From the NCBI GenBank assembly GCA_031255855.1, contig JAIRRS010000091.1:1-36968 (forward strand): 36,968 bases of DNA, written 5' to 3'. Each line of letters begins with the position of its first letter. Within the stretch, counting starts at the first letter, position 1. This stretch comes from Tannerellaceae bacterium (GTDB lineage: Bacteria; Bacteroidota; Bacteroidia; Bacteroidales; Tannerellaceae). Positions 1 through 9,601 of this stretch are shown here, in pieces. The position numbers and the translations under genes are program-made. The notes under the pieces are model-generated. The model was not told the DNA's origin. It saw nothing but the letters and a program-made list of their open reading frames with translations, and did no database searches.

Positions 1-932
1 TCATCTACTAATCCTTCACGATTCGGAGCTACATTCAGGATAAAATTGCAATAAACATTATTAAACGGAATAATGTTATCATCAACCATCACCTTCGGGT
101 CTTTGACAGGCGTAGTCGGGAAATTCGTTTTCCAGAACCAATTGGTATTTATCGGCAGACAAGATAAAGCAGGTAAACTGTTTTTTTCTTTGGAGATATG
201 TTGTCCCGCCCCTTGTTCATATGATTTAATATCCGTATAATATAAGAGCTCTGCCGGATATTTAGCCGCATTCAGATCCATTACCAGACAATTGGGCTGA
301 ATGCTCTTTATCAAACGATAAATATCAGCAAAAGGCACTTCATCATACGAGATTCTGGACCAGGGCGCGTCCCAACCGTCAATAATAATCGCTGTAATCT
401 CACCATAATTGGTCAGTAATTCCGTCAACTGATCTTTAATCATTTGGATATGTTGTTTGTTTATCCAACCCGGACGCAGTTTGTGATGTGTGTCCAAAAT
501 GGAATAATACAACATAACCTTTAGTCCTTGCCGACGAAAAGCGTCTGCATATTCTTTTACGACATCCCGCTTAAACGGACTATTCATTACATTATAATCT
601 GTTGTTTTCGTATTCCAGATACAAAATCCACTGTGATGCTTGGTAGTCAGACAACCGTACGACATATTCGCGTCTTTTGCCGCCCGAGCCCATTGTCCGC
701 AATCCAGTTTCGTGGGATTAAAAATAGCTGGCGAAGCCTCCGGATCAGCCCAATCATCGTCCATATACGTTGGAATATTATAATGGATAAACATCCCAAA
801 ACGGAGATTAACAAACTCTTGTTGCAATTCAGTTAAACTTCGCGCTTCCGATCTTCCCTGCGCGGAAACGATACTTGCATTTAGAACAGCAAGAATAAAT
901 AAAAATACAATGTTCTTTTTACTGTAATCCAT
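1..932 (-). CDS. GH29 alpha-L-fucosidase, secreted (3' end beyond the window)
   Basis: This is a partial gene: the ATG is at 930-932 and the frame stays open to base 1, giving 310 visible codons. GH29 enzymes remove alpha-L-fucose from glycans by a retaining mechanism. The N-terminus is a signal peptide with likely cleavage after SVSA-type residues near 24 (IVSAQG), so the enzyme is probably periplasmic or exported. Family marks seen are FGMFIHY (residues 45-51), TTKHHSGF (96-103) and IIIDGW (182-187), whose Asp185 sits where GH29 enzymes carry the nucleophile. The acid/base residue would lie in the missing part or cannot be placed. It follows the susD-like gene by 43 bases on the same strand, so it is probably the enzyme of this utilisation locus. 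Its exact linkage preference is unknown. Confidence 0.85.
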   Translation of the reverse strand, partial: MDYSKKNIVFLFILAVLNASIVSAQGRSEARSLTELQQEFVNLRFGMFIHYNIPTYMDDDWADPEASPAIFNPTKLDCGQWARAAKDANMSYGCLTTKHHSGFCIWNTKTTDYNVMNSPFKRDVVKEYADAFRRQGLKVMLYYSILDTHHKLRPGWINKQHIQMIKDQLTELLTNYGEITAIIIDGWDAPWSRISYDEVPFADIYRLIKSIQPNCLVMDLNAAKYPAELLYYTDIKSYEQGAGQHISKEKNSLPALSCLPINTNWFWKTNFPTTPVKDPKVMVDDNIIPFNNVYCNFILNVAPNREGLVD

Positions 933-975
933 AATTTACAATTCTTAATTCAACATTCATAAATTCATCACTTAT

Positions 976-2472
976 TTAGTATCCCGGATTTTGGGACAAT
1001 TTTTTATTATTTTTCCTTTCACTCGTAGGGATTGGGAATAATAATTCTCTTTCGCTTAACGACGGACCATAAGTAAACCGGTATCCTACATAGTTATCGA
1101 AATTGCCTGTTAAGATATTAAATACTTTCCGGGTTCTAACCATATCAAACCAGATTTTATTTTCAAATGCCAGCTCATGCCATCTTTCTTGCCAAACAGC
1201 TTTTCGGAATTCATCCTGGTTAAGATTCTTCCATTCCGGTAATCCGGCCCTTTTACGTATTTGATTCAGACATGTATAAGCCGCTTCGGAAGGCGTTCCG
1301 TCTGCTTCGTTCTGCGCTTCGGCATATTGCAATAAAATATCCGCATACCTCATCAAGGGATGGTTCATCCCACTTTTTGCCGTCTGCAAATGTGCCTCTT
1401 TATCAAAGAATTTATAAATATAATATCCTCCGAATGGCACTATTTCTTCCCGATTGGCATTACTTGTATAATTGGTGAAATAAAACTGCTTTTCTTCAAT
1501 TCTTTTGTCTCCCTTCTCGTAGCTTTCTATAAATTCATCCAATACAACAATAGAACCTGTTTCTGTTGAATAGTACGAAATATCCATATTGTAAGGTAAA
1601 TAAAGGTATTGCATTCCGTTTTCTACAGAAGTTCCCGACTGATACTGAATCATAAACATATGCTCCCCTCTATTTTCTATATCCGGATTATGCAGGTCGT
1701 CATACGAATCAAATAAATAATAGGTACCGTTATCAATGACTTCCTTCAATTTGCTTGCTGCTAAAGCATAGTATTCACGTCCTTTTTCCAACGGATATCC
1801 CGCCATGGTCAGATAAACATTTCCCAATAAAGCTTTAACGACTCCCAACGTTGCCCTACCGCTTTCATCGCCCCAGGTCAATGCAAACTTTTCCGCTTCC
1901 TGTAAATCAGCGACGATCTGCGCATATACGTCTGCTACAGAAGCCTGGTCTGGGTATAATTCCGGTGAAGACGCGTCAACGGGAACCAGCACCAGGGGCA
2001 CATTTCCAAACAATCGTACCAAGTTAAAATAATAGTAGGCACGCAGAAAGCGAGCTTCTCCCAGACATTTATTTTTCAATGTGTTATCCATCTCAATACC
2101 CGGAATACGTTCGATAGCCAGATTTGCATTGGCTATTCCTTTATAGCTTGCATTCCACCACGCCTTGCTGTATTCATTATCCGAATTATTGACAACCAAA
2201 CGTATGTTGTTGATATTTACATTCTGGCTTACCCGCGTATTGGCTAATCCAGTTAAAAAGTCGGTCATAAAATAAGGGGTACCTCCATAATCCCCGGACG
2301 CACTCATTCGCAGACTTTCGTAACTTGCATTTACAATACTCTGCGCATGTTCCGCTGTTTTGAAGTAATTATCAGGAGTGAAATTTGACCGATCCGATTC
2401 ATCCAGGAAATTTGTACAACTGCTTCCAATCGTCAGAAAGAACAGATATAGTAATATATATTTTGTTTTCAT
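976..2472 (-). CDS. SusD/RagB-family outer-membrane glycan-binding lipoprotein
   Basis: This 498-residue protein has the usual SusD-family length. It starts with a lipoprotein signal (LTIGSSC, Cys19), consistent with export to the outer-membrane surface. The helical TPR-like body typical of SusD is suggested by segments such as LGEARFLRAYYYFNLVRLFG near residues 137-156, a hallmark of the family. The C-terminal part contains RYADILLQYAEAQNE and the late QERWHELAFENKIWFD stretch, also characteristic. SusD proteins cap a SusC transporter and help to capture oligosaccharides. The gene lies 90 bases downstream of the SusC-like gene and 43 bases upstream of the GH29 gene, in the order expected of a utilisation locus. 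The ligand cannot be read from the sequence; the neighbouring fucosidase suggests a fucosylated glycan. Confidence 0.93.
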   Translation of the reverse strand: MKTKYILLYLFFLTIGSSCTNFLDESDRSNFTPDNYFKTAEHAQSIVNASYESLRMSASGDYGGTPYFMTDFLTGLANTRVSQNVNINNIRLVVNNSDNEYSKAWWNASYKGIANANLAIERIPGIEMDNTLKNKCLGEARFLRAYYYFNLVRLFGNVPLVLVPVDASSPELYPDQASVADVYAQIVADLQEAEKFALTWGDESGRATLGVVKALLGNVYLTMAGYPLEKGREYYALAASKLKEVIDNGTYYLFDSYDDLHNPDIENRGEHMFMIQYQSGTSVENGMQYLYLPYNMDISYYSTETGSIVVLDEFIESYEKGDKRIEEKQFYFTNYTSNANREEIVPFGGYYIYKFFDKEAHLQTAKSGMNHPLMRYADILLQYAEAQNEADGTPSEAAYTCLNQIRKRAGLPEWKNLNQDEFRKAVWQERWHELAFENKIWFDMVRTRKVFNILTGNFDNYVGYRFTYGPSLSERELLFPIPTSERKNNKKLSQNPGY

Positions 2473-2562
2473 GCGATAATATTTTATTTTTTTACATTAA
2501 AGCCGTGTGAAACTTGCACGATGCCATACATGCCCCGTTTCATACGATATTTATTTAACTAA

Positions 2563-5500
2563 TTAGAAACTAACATTTAACCCCATCGTAAATGTACAAG
2601 GTTTAGGATAACCAAAAACGGTTATGCCCTGCGCGAATGACTGTGTTGCATCTGATACTTCCGGATCATATCCATTATATTTCGTCAGAACAAAAAAGTT
2701 TTGCACGCTGCCATACACCCGTAAATTCTTCAGATATATTTTCCGAATAAGATCGCGTGGGAAAGTATAACCCAACAATAGGTTTCTGCCACGAATAAAC
2801 GAACCGTCTTCTACAAAATGCGAATCAATATTCGTGGTATAACCGGCTCCAGTAGGACGAATCTGAGCTATCATGGTATGCTGATTCTCAGGTGTCCAGG
2901 CTTTCAATATAGTACGATAACTATTGGCTATACCGGTACGGTCTTCAGCCGAATGTTTGGATATATCCAATATATCGTTGCCGAACATATATTGAAGTTC
3001 TACAACCAAGTCAAAATTTTTATACCGGAATGTATTCGAGAAAGTACCATAACCGTCGGGAATTCCTTTTCCGATAATAATACGGTCGGCATCGTTGATT
3101 TGCCCGTCGTTATTCTTATCCCACAATTTCAAATCACCGGGCTTTTTCCCATATCTGGCTGCTTCCGCCTCTTCGACCGTACCCCATGTTCCTAAACGTT
3201 TGTATCCGTAAAAAGAGCCGACCGGTTCATTCACACGGATAATATTATTACTGTTAGACAAAATATCCGGCCCTGGGAAAATATCATCATTACCCTCTCC
3301 TAGTTCCAGAACTTTATTTTTGTTGAACGAAATGTTGAAGGATGTTTCCCATGAAAAATCATCGGTTGATACATTAACCGTATTAATAGCAAACTCAAAG
3401 CCTTTATTTTCCATGCTGCCAATATTTTTCACGATGCTAGTATACCCGCTGGATGCTGGTACCGGAGCGCCTAATAACATATCGGTTGTCTTTTTGTAAT
3501 AAACATCCACTTCTATATTCAACCGGTTATCAAACAAACCGATATCTAATCCTCCGTTAACCTGAACAGTCTTTTCCCATTTCAGTTCAGGATTGGCTAA
3601 TTGTGACACGCCGATTCCTGAAGATTGCGCCCCATTAAAAATAAGCGTATAGTTTCCCAATCCGCCCTGTGAAGCATACGGTCCGGTTTCCGAATTACCG
3701 GTTACCCCATAACTTACCCTGGGTTTTAAATTCGAAATAAATGTCGCCGGTTTCAGAAATGCTTCTTCCGACAAACGCCAGGCTAAACCGACCGAGGGGA
3801 AAAAGGCATACCTGTTGGAGGAACCAAATTTGGAAGATCCGTCAAAACGTCCGGTTACAGTCAACAGATATTTCTCTTTCAGATTATAATTCAATCGGGC
3901 AAAGTATGAATTTAAGCCATAAGCGTCAACTGATGACTGAACTTGCTGAGTTGTTGCCACGCCTAAATTATTATATGAAAAGAAATCATCCTGAAATCCC
4001 GAACCGGAAGCTCTGGAGTAAGCATTATCAACATGTTGCCAGGATAAACCGACCATAGCGGTCAGTCTGTGTATCTGAGCAAATGTATTCGTATAGGTAA
4101 TATAATTTTCGAATTGCCAGGAAGTGTTTTTAATATTCCGGATCCAGGCACTTCCATTCGGGGAAGAGATCCATATTAATTGTTTTCCCCCATAATATTT
4201 TACCTTCTGGTCAATCATATTCGTTCCTAAAACAGAACGAAATTCCAATCCTTTCATTAGTATAATATTCGCATACACATTCCCCAGCATCGTTTTCGTT
4301 TCCAACGAATAATTCCTGTCGGTTGCCACATGTACCGGATTATTTCCCCCTTCCATACCAGGATAATCCTTATTACCAGCCCAGGTTCCATCCGCATATT
4401 TAACCGGTAATATAGGTAATGCTTCTACCATTTGACGACCCACTGTAATACCGCCGTCTCCCATCGCGTCTGTTTGTCTTTCATCCTGATAGTTATAACT
4501 TAAACCACCTCCAATTTTCAACCATTTGTTTACTTCCGAATCCATAAAGAAACGACCGGAATAACGTTTCAGCGCTGATTGGACAACCAGACCTTCTTCG
4601 CTCCTGAATCCCAGAGAGAGACCATACGAATCATTTCCCCTCGTATTCGTCACGGAAACCTGATGTGTTTGCGAAAAAGCATTCCGGATAGTTTCCTTCT
4701 GCCAGTCTGTATCATATAACGGATTTCCATCTGCGTCAAACAAACGTGAATCTGTTCTCTTAGTTCTCGGATCTTTATAATTACCGGCAGCAAACCCTAC
4801 CGGATCAAATTTGGCTGCATTCTGGTAGGCCAACTCTTCATTTCTCAAAAATTCTTCGGCATTTAATACATCCAGCTTTCCGGGAAGTATGCCTACGCCA
4901 AAATCCGTATCATATCTGACTGTCGCACCGCTAACTCCTTCTCCACGTTTCGTTGTAATCATAATAACACCATTCGCACCTCTCGCGCCATAAATAGCTG
5001 TTGCCGACGCATCTTTCAATACTTCTACCGATTTGATATCATTCGGGTTCAAATAGTCTATGGGCGAAGAACCATTAACCAATGCTGTTTGGTCCGACCT
5101 ACTTGTATGAGGAGAACTGACATTTAAAATCACCCCATCTACCACATATAAGGGTTCATTCGTAACGCTGATAGAAGAATTACCCCGTATTCTCACGGTA
5201 GCCCGTCCTCCCGGACGACCGGAATTTGTAGCGATATTAACCCCGGCTACTTTTCCCGACAATGCCTGTCCAACGGATGTTACAGTCCGCTGTTCCAAGA
5301 TTTCATTTTTAACAGAGGCAGTAGACCCTGTCAAATCACTTTTTCGCATGGTGCCATATCCTACAACGACAATTTCATCCAGCGTTTGCGAATCTTCCAA
5401 TAAAGCTATTGAGAAACTGCTCTGATTTTTTACCGGAAGCTCCCGGGTCGTGTAGCCAACAAAAGAAACCTGCAACGTCGCATTATTGCCGACAGCCAAC

Positions 5501-5970
5501 GAAAACTGACCATCTATATCAGTTATAACACCGTTTGTCGTTCCTTTTTCCACAACATTCGCGCCAATAACCGGTTCACCATTATCATCGACAATCGTAC
5601 CGGTTACTGTTTTTTTATCCGTTTGGGGTGTTTGTGTTTGAACAGGTACGATCAGTACCTGTTTTCCTTGTATACTATATGTTGTATTTGTGCCTTTCAG
5701 TATCTCGGCCATTGTTTGATCGAGAGATTCATCCGTCAGGTTTACCGAAACCCGGCGGTTTACATCAATCGTCGATTCATTATAGCCGATTGTCGTTTTT
5801 GTTTGTTTTTCCACTTCTTCAAAAAGGTCGATGATTCGCACATTTTGTCTGGAAAGAGTGACTTTTTGAGCCCACGTGTGAACATATACTGAAAAGAACA
5901 GTAGAAGAAAAAAAGCAAGTACCCTCTTGCTACCAGGGAACTTTAAAAAAGAAAAAATATTTGTTTTCAT
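2563..5970 (-). CDS. SusC/RagA-family TonB-dependent outer-membrane transducer with STN domain
   Basis: The protein has about 1135 residues. I take the ATG at 5968-5970 as the start; one codon upstream is only a TTG. Order of parts: signal peptide ending near HTWA-Q (about residue 35); STN (secretin/TonB N-terminal) domain to about residue 110; a CarboxypepD_reg-like domain containing GTIVDDNGEPVIGANV and FVGYTTREL; the SusC linker region with DEIVVVGYGT; a plug with LSGKVAGV, VRIRGNSS and YVVDGV; then a 22-strand type barrel ending in an aromatic Phe. It imports glycan fragments with energy from TonB. The STN domain marks it as a transducer that talks to the FecR-like anti-sigma factor encoded just upstream. 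No clear TAnnTTTG promoter at a sensible distance was found, which fits control by an alternative sigma factor. Confidence 0.95.
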   Translation of the reverse strand: MKTNIFSFLKFPGSKRVLAFFLLLFFSVYVHTWAQKVTLSRQNVRIIDLFEEVEKQTKTTIGYNESTIDVNRRVSVNLTDESLDQTMAEILKGTNTTYSIQGKQVLIVPVQTQTPQTDKKTVTGTIVDDNGEPVIGANVVEKGTTNGVITDIDGQFSLAVGNNATLQVSFVGYTTRELPVKNQSSFSIALLEDSQTLDEIVVVGYGTMRKSDLTGSTASVKNEILEQRTVTSVGQALSGKVAGVNIATNSGRPGGRATVRIRGNSSISVTNEPLYVVDGVILNVSSPHTSRSDQTALVNGSSPIDYLNPNDIKSVEVLKDASATAIYGARGANGVIMITTKRGEGVSGATVRYDTDFGVGILPGKLDVLNAEEFLRNEELAYQNAAKFDPVGFAAGNYKDPRTKRTDSRLFDADGNPLYDTDWQKETIRNAFSQTHQVSVTNTRGNDSYGLSLGFRSEEGLVVQSALKRYSGRFFMDSEVNKWLKIGGGLSYNYQDERQTDAMGDGGITVGRQMVEALPILPVKYADGTWAGNKDYPGMEGGNNPVHVATDRNYSLETKTMLGNVYANIILMKGLEFRSVLGTNMIDQKVKYYGGKQLIWISSPNGSAWIRNIKNTSWQFENYITYTNTFAQIHRLTAMVGLSWQHVDNAYSRASGSGFQDDFFSYNNLGVATTQQVQSSVDAYGLNSYFARLNYNLKEKYLLTVTGRFDGSSKFGSSNRYAFFPSVGLAWRLSEEAFLKPATFISNLKPRVSYGVTGNSETGPYASQGGLGNYTLIFNGAQSSGIGVSQLANPELKWEKTVQVNGGLDIGLFDNRLNIEVDVYYKKTTDMLLGAPVPASSGYTSIVKNIGSMENKGFEFAINTVNVSTDDFSWETSFNISFNKNKVLELGEGNDDIFPGPDILSNSNNIIRVNEPVGSFYGYKRLGTWGTVEEAEAARYGKKPGDLKLWDKNNDGQINDADRIIIGKGIPDGYGTFSNTFRYKNFDLVVELQYMFGNDILDISKHSAEDRTGIANSYRTILKAWTPENQHTMIAQIRPTGAGYTTNIDSHFVEDGSFIRGRNLLLGYTFPRDLIRKIYLKNLRVYGSVQNFFVLTKYNGYDPEVSDATQSFAQGITVFGYPKPCTFTMGLNVSF

Positions 5971-6044
5971 CAAATATAACTATTTTTGTGGTTGAATACT
6001 AATTATTATTTTACGCAAAAGTCTGTAAAAAGTGTTCGGTTTCA

Positions 6045-6081
6045 AATCGGAGAGTTTAGCTGCAAACGACACTCTCCGATT
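6045..6081. terminator. 11-bp stem-loop between fecR-like and susC-like genes
   Basis: The arms are AATCGGAGAGT (6045-6055) and ACTCTCCGATT (6071-6081), perfectly complementary, with a 15-base loop. On the plus strand the second arm runs straight into CTTTTTTT, the layout of an intrinsic terminator facing plus-strand transcripts. On the minus strand, the direction of the flanking genes, no T-run follows. It may still separate the sigma/anti-sigma transcript from susC, or act as a processing or attenuation structure. Confidence 0.5.
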
Positions 6082-6145
6082 CTTTTTTTCATGGGTATCA
6101 TCTATTTATTGTTAATTAATTTATTGCTGTTTTATCGCGAATTAA

Positions 6146-7129
6146 TCAGGAGTCAAAGAATACATAAATTTTATCTTCCTTTATTTCATAATTAAATCCT
6201 ATAATAATATGCTTCAATACTGAAAGCGTCTCTTCTAATGTTTCATCATGCAAAAATTTTACGGTTATTATCTCATGATCCCAGGCTTTTGAATTAAGAT
6301 ATACCGTGACATCATAACGACGCTCTATCTCTTTTACAATCTCATAGAGTGACGCTCTTTGAAACACCATTTGTCTTTTTTCCCAAGCCAGTACATAATC
6401 CAGACGAGCTTTCTGCCGCAAACTGCTGCCCGCTTTTTTATCAAACCGTATCTGTTCATAGGGTTCGAGGATAAAGCTTTCATTCGTAGATTTAATATCT
6501 ACTTTTATCTTTCCCTTTGCCAGTGTTGCTGTAGTATATAAATTATCAGAATAGGAAGATATATTAAATACCGTTCCCAATGCTTCAATGTTCATATCAT
6601 TGGTTTTTACGATGAATGGTTTTTTCTTATCCGGTGCGACGTTAAATTTCGCTTCTCCATTCAGATAGATTTCACGGTTTTTTCCTTTAAACCCGGCAGG
6701 ATAAAATAAAGTACTCCCTGAATTAATGGTAGCAATTGAATTGTCGGGCAATATAATCTCCCGTGTTTCTCCGCTGGGAACAAAATGTTCTACCAAAACA
6801 AGTTCCGGTTCTTGATTTTGTATAAACCACCATGCGAAAAAAACGGAAAGAAGTGGTATGAGAAAGATTGCGGCAATACGAGCCAAACGAATGTATAGCA
6901 AACGTACCTTTTTACGAGTAACAAAACCGAGTTGCTTCTCGACCTGTTTATATGAATTTTCAGTCGTGTGACCGGCTTCGACAGACAGGTTATTCCAGAT
7001 ATGATTTATTACTCTCTCTTTTTCGGAGGATGCATATGGAGCTTTCAGCCAGAGAAAAAACCTCTTTCGGATATCTTCAGCAGGTGATTGTGCAAAATAA
7101 AGTTGTATAATCTTATCTATTTTTGACAT
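6146..7129 (-). CDS. FecR-family anti-sigma factor
   Basis: The reading frame is open from 7213, but I choose the ATG at 7127-7129 (327 residues). From there the protein begins MSKIDKIIQLY, like other FecR proteins, and no longer overlaps the sigma gene. A single membrane helix (ARIAAIFLIPLLSVFFAWWFI, about residues 84-104) follows the cytoplasmic anti-sigma region. The periplasmic FecR domain is next (SGETREIILPDNS, LNGEAKFNV, ALGTVFNISSY), then a C-terminal DUF4974-type STN-like module (ASLYEIVKEIERRYDV). Such proteins hold an ECF sigma factor until the STN domain of the cognate TonB-dependent transducer signals substrate. The partners are encoded on either side: the sigma factor upstream and the SusC-like transducer downstream. 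Confidence 0.92.
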   Translation of the reverse strand: MSKIDKIIQLYFAQSPAEDIRKRFFLWLKAPYASSEKERVINHIWNNLSVEAGHTTENSYKQVEKQLGFVTRKKVRLLYIRLARIAAIFLIPLLSVFFAWWFIQNQEPELVLVEHFVPSGETREIILPDNSIATINSGSTLFYPAGFKGKNREIYLNGEAKFNVAPDKKKPFIVKTNDMNIEALGTVFNISSYSDNLYTTATLAKGKIKVDIKSTNESFILEPYEQIRFDKKAGSSLRQKARLDYVLAWEKRQMVFQRASLYEIVKEIERRYDVTVYLNSKAWDHEIITVKFLHDETLEETLSVLKHIIIGFNYEIKEDKIYVFFDS

Positions 7130-7196
7130 GGTACGAGCAGCTTTTATAGTTAAGACAGGCGAAGTTTCTTTTGCACCCAATGTCAAATTGCTTTTT

Positions 7197-7745
7197 TTAT
7201 ATAAAAAAAACAATAAACAAAGTCAACACTTTACGTATTTCTTTCAAGGCAAGATTCAGATGATTTTCAACTGTTTTTTTGGATATTCCCAGTACTGCCG
7301 CAATTTCTTCGTTTTTCATTCCTTTTTTACGACTCATCACATAAACCATTTTACGTTGCGACGGCATTTGATCGATGGTAAGTTGTTCGAGTAGCTCTAT
7401 TTCCCGTGCATACAATTCGCTTTCAATCGAGGTTTCGGTTTCTTCCTGGTAACTTTCCAGATACACGTCTTCCAGATATTTATGTTCCAGATAATTAAGA
7501 GAAATGTTTTTAGACATCCGATAGATATACGAATTAAACGATTGTATTTTGCTTAGTTTTTCGCGGTTTTCCCATATTTTCATAAAAATATCCTGGGACA
7601 ATTCTTCGGCTACAGCGTCGGATTTAACAAAATGAGAAATGAAGTATTTCATCTTTGGGAAATATTTCATAAACAAAAACTTAAACGCACTGTGTTCTCC
7701 TAAAATAAGTTTCTGAACGTACTGTGCATCTTCCGTTTCCATCAT
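7197..7745 (-). CDS. ECF-type RNA polymerase sigma factor
   Basis: This 182-residue protein has normal length for the Bacteroidetes RpoE-like ECF family. The sigma region 2 signature is present (AFKFLFMKYFPKMKYFISHFV, then AEELSQDIFMKIWENR). Region 4 has the C-terminal helix-turn-helix (VLGISKKTVENHLNLALKEIRK). The two starting methionines (7743-7745 and 7740-7742) cannot be told apart. It is followed after 67 bases by the FecR-like anti-sigma gene and probably directs transcription of the susC/susD/fucosidase genes when substrate is present. The gene lies 68 bases downstream of mutL on the same strand. No convincing -7 element was found in that gap, so its own promoter is unclear. Confidence 0.93.
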   Translation of the reverse strand: MMETEDAQYVQKLILGEHSAFKFLFMKYFPKMKYFISHFVKSDAVAEELSQDIFMKIWENREKLSKIQSFNSYIYRMSKNISLNYLEHKYLEDVYLESYQEETETSIESELYAREIELLEQLTIDQMPSQRKMVYVMSRKKGMKNEEIAAVLGISKKTVENHLNLALKEIRKVLTLFIVFFI

Positions 7746-7813
7746 AATATAAACCGAATTATAAAATCACATTTACAAGAAACTAACCGGGGAAACTCAC
7801 GTTAAAGAATCGA

Positions 7814-9601
7814 TTATTTGAAACGTTTTTCCAGTTCGTCGTCCGTCAGGATAGAAAGGATGCGTTTCCCGTCTGGCGTATAAGTAGGCGAAGAAGATGA
7901 AAAAAGAGAAGCTATCAAATGATCCATCTCTTCGACAGACAAAGATTTTCCCGGTTGAATAGCGGCACTCTTGGCTAAAGAGAGGGCGATTGCCTCGCAA
8001 ATTTCTTCCTGTGCTTTGCAGCCGGTTTCAATCGCATGATGAACCGCGTCTTTCAGCAGTATGACCGGACTAAGGTTTTCGATTCCGGAAGGTATCCCGT
8101 TAATTGCGAAGGTATCGTTTCCCAAATTGCTTAAATCGAAGCCGATATAACGCAATTCATCCAACAGCGTTGGCAACATTGTAGCTTCCGCCGCAGTAAA
8201 TGTTACGATTTCGGGAAAAAGCAATTGTTGGGAAACGCCTCTTTGCCGACGCACATTGGATATGTATTGGTCGTATAATATCCGCATATGCGCCCGATGC
8301 TGGTCGATTATTGCCAAACCCGATTTTAATGCCGTAACGATATACCGCCCCCTGAACTGGTAACAACTACCGGTCGATTCACTGAAAAGGGTGTCTTCCG
8401 TGTTCTCCTTTATATCGTCCGTTTCAAAACCTTTGTATAATTTTGACCAGTCGAATTCTTCCCTTTTGTAAGTCTGCGTCTCTTGGAACGGGTTATAATT
8501 CGGGTTTACCTGTATCTGGGGAGTCTTCAGGGGCTTGTTCCTTTCCATACCCGGATTATAGACCGGAATATCAAGGGCATCCCTCGTATCAAAATCAATG
8601 GTTGGGATCGCATTCGACTTGGCCAGCGATTCACGGATAGCCGCCACCAGTATCTGCCAGACGGATTGCTCGTTCTCAAACTTTATTTCCGTTTTCGTGG
8701 GGTGTATATTTACATCAATTGCAGCGGGATTAAGCGTAAAGTATACGAAGTAATTCGGCATTTCGCCTGCAGGAATCAACTGGTCGTAAGCATATATCAT
8801 GGCTTTATGGAAATAAGGATGCTTCATAAACCTTCCATTGACAAAGAAGAACTGTAACGCTCCTCTTTTCTTTGCAGAGTCGGGCGTACCTACAAAGCCG
8901 GAAATCGTAACCAATGAGCTTTGCGCGTCAAGCGAAAGCAACTTGGCATTGATGGATTTCCCGTATACATTTGTGATCCGCTGCCGCAAACCTGATTCCG
9001 GCAGATTGAATATTTCCGTGTCGTTATGGTAAAGGGATAACGCGATTTGCGGATTGACCAAGGCTATACGCTCAAACTCATTAATAATATTCCGGAATTC
9101 TGTTTCGTTCGATTTCAAGAATTTCCGTCGTGCCGGAACATTAAAAAACAAATTCTTGACAGAAAAGATACTCCCTTCCACACAAGCGTCTGCCGCTATT
9201 TCTTCCAAAGACGAACCTGCCATTGCAAGGCGGGTTCCCAACTCCACACCTTTGAGCCTGGTACGCAATTCCACATGGGCAACAGCGGCAATAGAGGCCA
9301 AAGCTTCGCCCCGGAAGCCCATTGTATGTAATGCAAATAAATCGTCGGCCGAGGCAATCTTCGAAGTGGCATGCCTTTCGAAAGCCATACGGGCATCCGT
9401 TTCAGACATCCCTTTCCCATTATCAATTACCTGAATCAATGTCTTCCCGGCATCTTTTATATTTACCTGAATGTTGGTAGCTTCGGCATCAACAGCATTT
9501 TCAACCAATTCTTTCACAACAGAAGCAGGCCGTTGGATAACTTCCCCGGCGGCAATTTGGTTGGCTATACTATCCGGAAGTAAATGAATGATATCGTTCA
9601 T
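7814..9601 (-). CDS. mutL: DNA mismatch repair protein MutL
   Basis: MutL is the ATP-driven coordinator of mismatch repair acting after MutS. I choose the ATG at 9599-9601 (595 residues, starting [10 protein letters not shown]), because MutL proteins start just before the [11 protein letters not shown] block and because this ATG overlaps the stop of the upstream small gene as ATGA. GHKL ATPase motifs are clear: [23 protein letters not shown] and TMGFRGEAL. The C-terminal dimerisation domain is present, but its endonuclease motifs look degenerate. DQHA(X)2E(X)4E reads [12 protein letters not shown] at 8270-8305, the ACR/ACHRAVKA motif reads SLAKSAAI, and CPHGRP reads TPDGKR. It is probably the last gene of the envelope-chaperone operon. 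Confidence 0.96.
   Translation of the reverse strand: MNDIIHLLPDSIANQIAAGEVIQRPASVVKELVENAVDAEATNIQVNIKDAGKTLIQVIDNGKGMSETDARMAFERHATSKIASADDLFALHTMGFRGEALASIAAVAHVELRTRLKGVELGTRLAMAGSSLEEIAADACVEGSIFSVKNLFFNVPARRKFLKSNETEFRNIINEFERIALVNPQIALSLYHNDTEIFNLPESGLRQRITNVYGKSINAKLLSLDAQSSLVTISGFVGTPDSAKKRGALQFFFVNGRFMKHPYFHKAMIYAYDQLIPAGEMPNYFVYFTLNPAAIDVNIHPTKTEIKFENEQSVWQILVAAIRESLAKSNAIPTIDFDTRDALDIPVYNPGMERNKPLKTPQIQVNPNYNPFQETQTYKREEFDWSKLYKGFETDDIKENTEDTLFSESTGSCYQFRGRYIVTALKSGLAIIDQHRAHMRILYDQYISNVRRQRGVSQQLLFPEIVTFTAAEATMLPTLLDELRYIGFDLSNLGNDTFAINGIPSGIENLSPVILLKDAVHHAIETGCKAQEEICEAIALSLAKSAAIQPGKSLSVEEMDHLIASLFSSSSPTYTPDGKRILSILTDDELEKRFK

Noticed and set aside
5971..5978. TATATTTG-like promoter box touching the susC start codon
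   Set aside because: It matches TAnnTTTG on the minus strand but would put the transcription start inside the gene; AT-rich chance match is more likely.
7130..7213. Upstream extension of the FecR-like protein into the sigma gene
   Set aside because: It starts at a non-ATG codon, overlaps the sigma factor gene, and adds residues not typical of FecR proteins.
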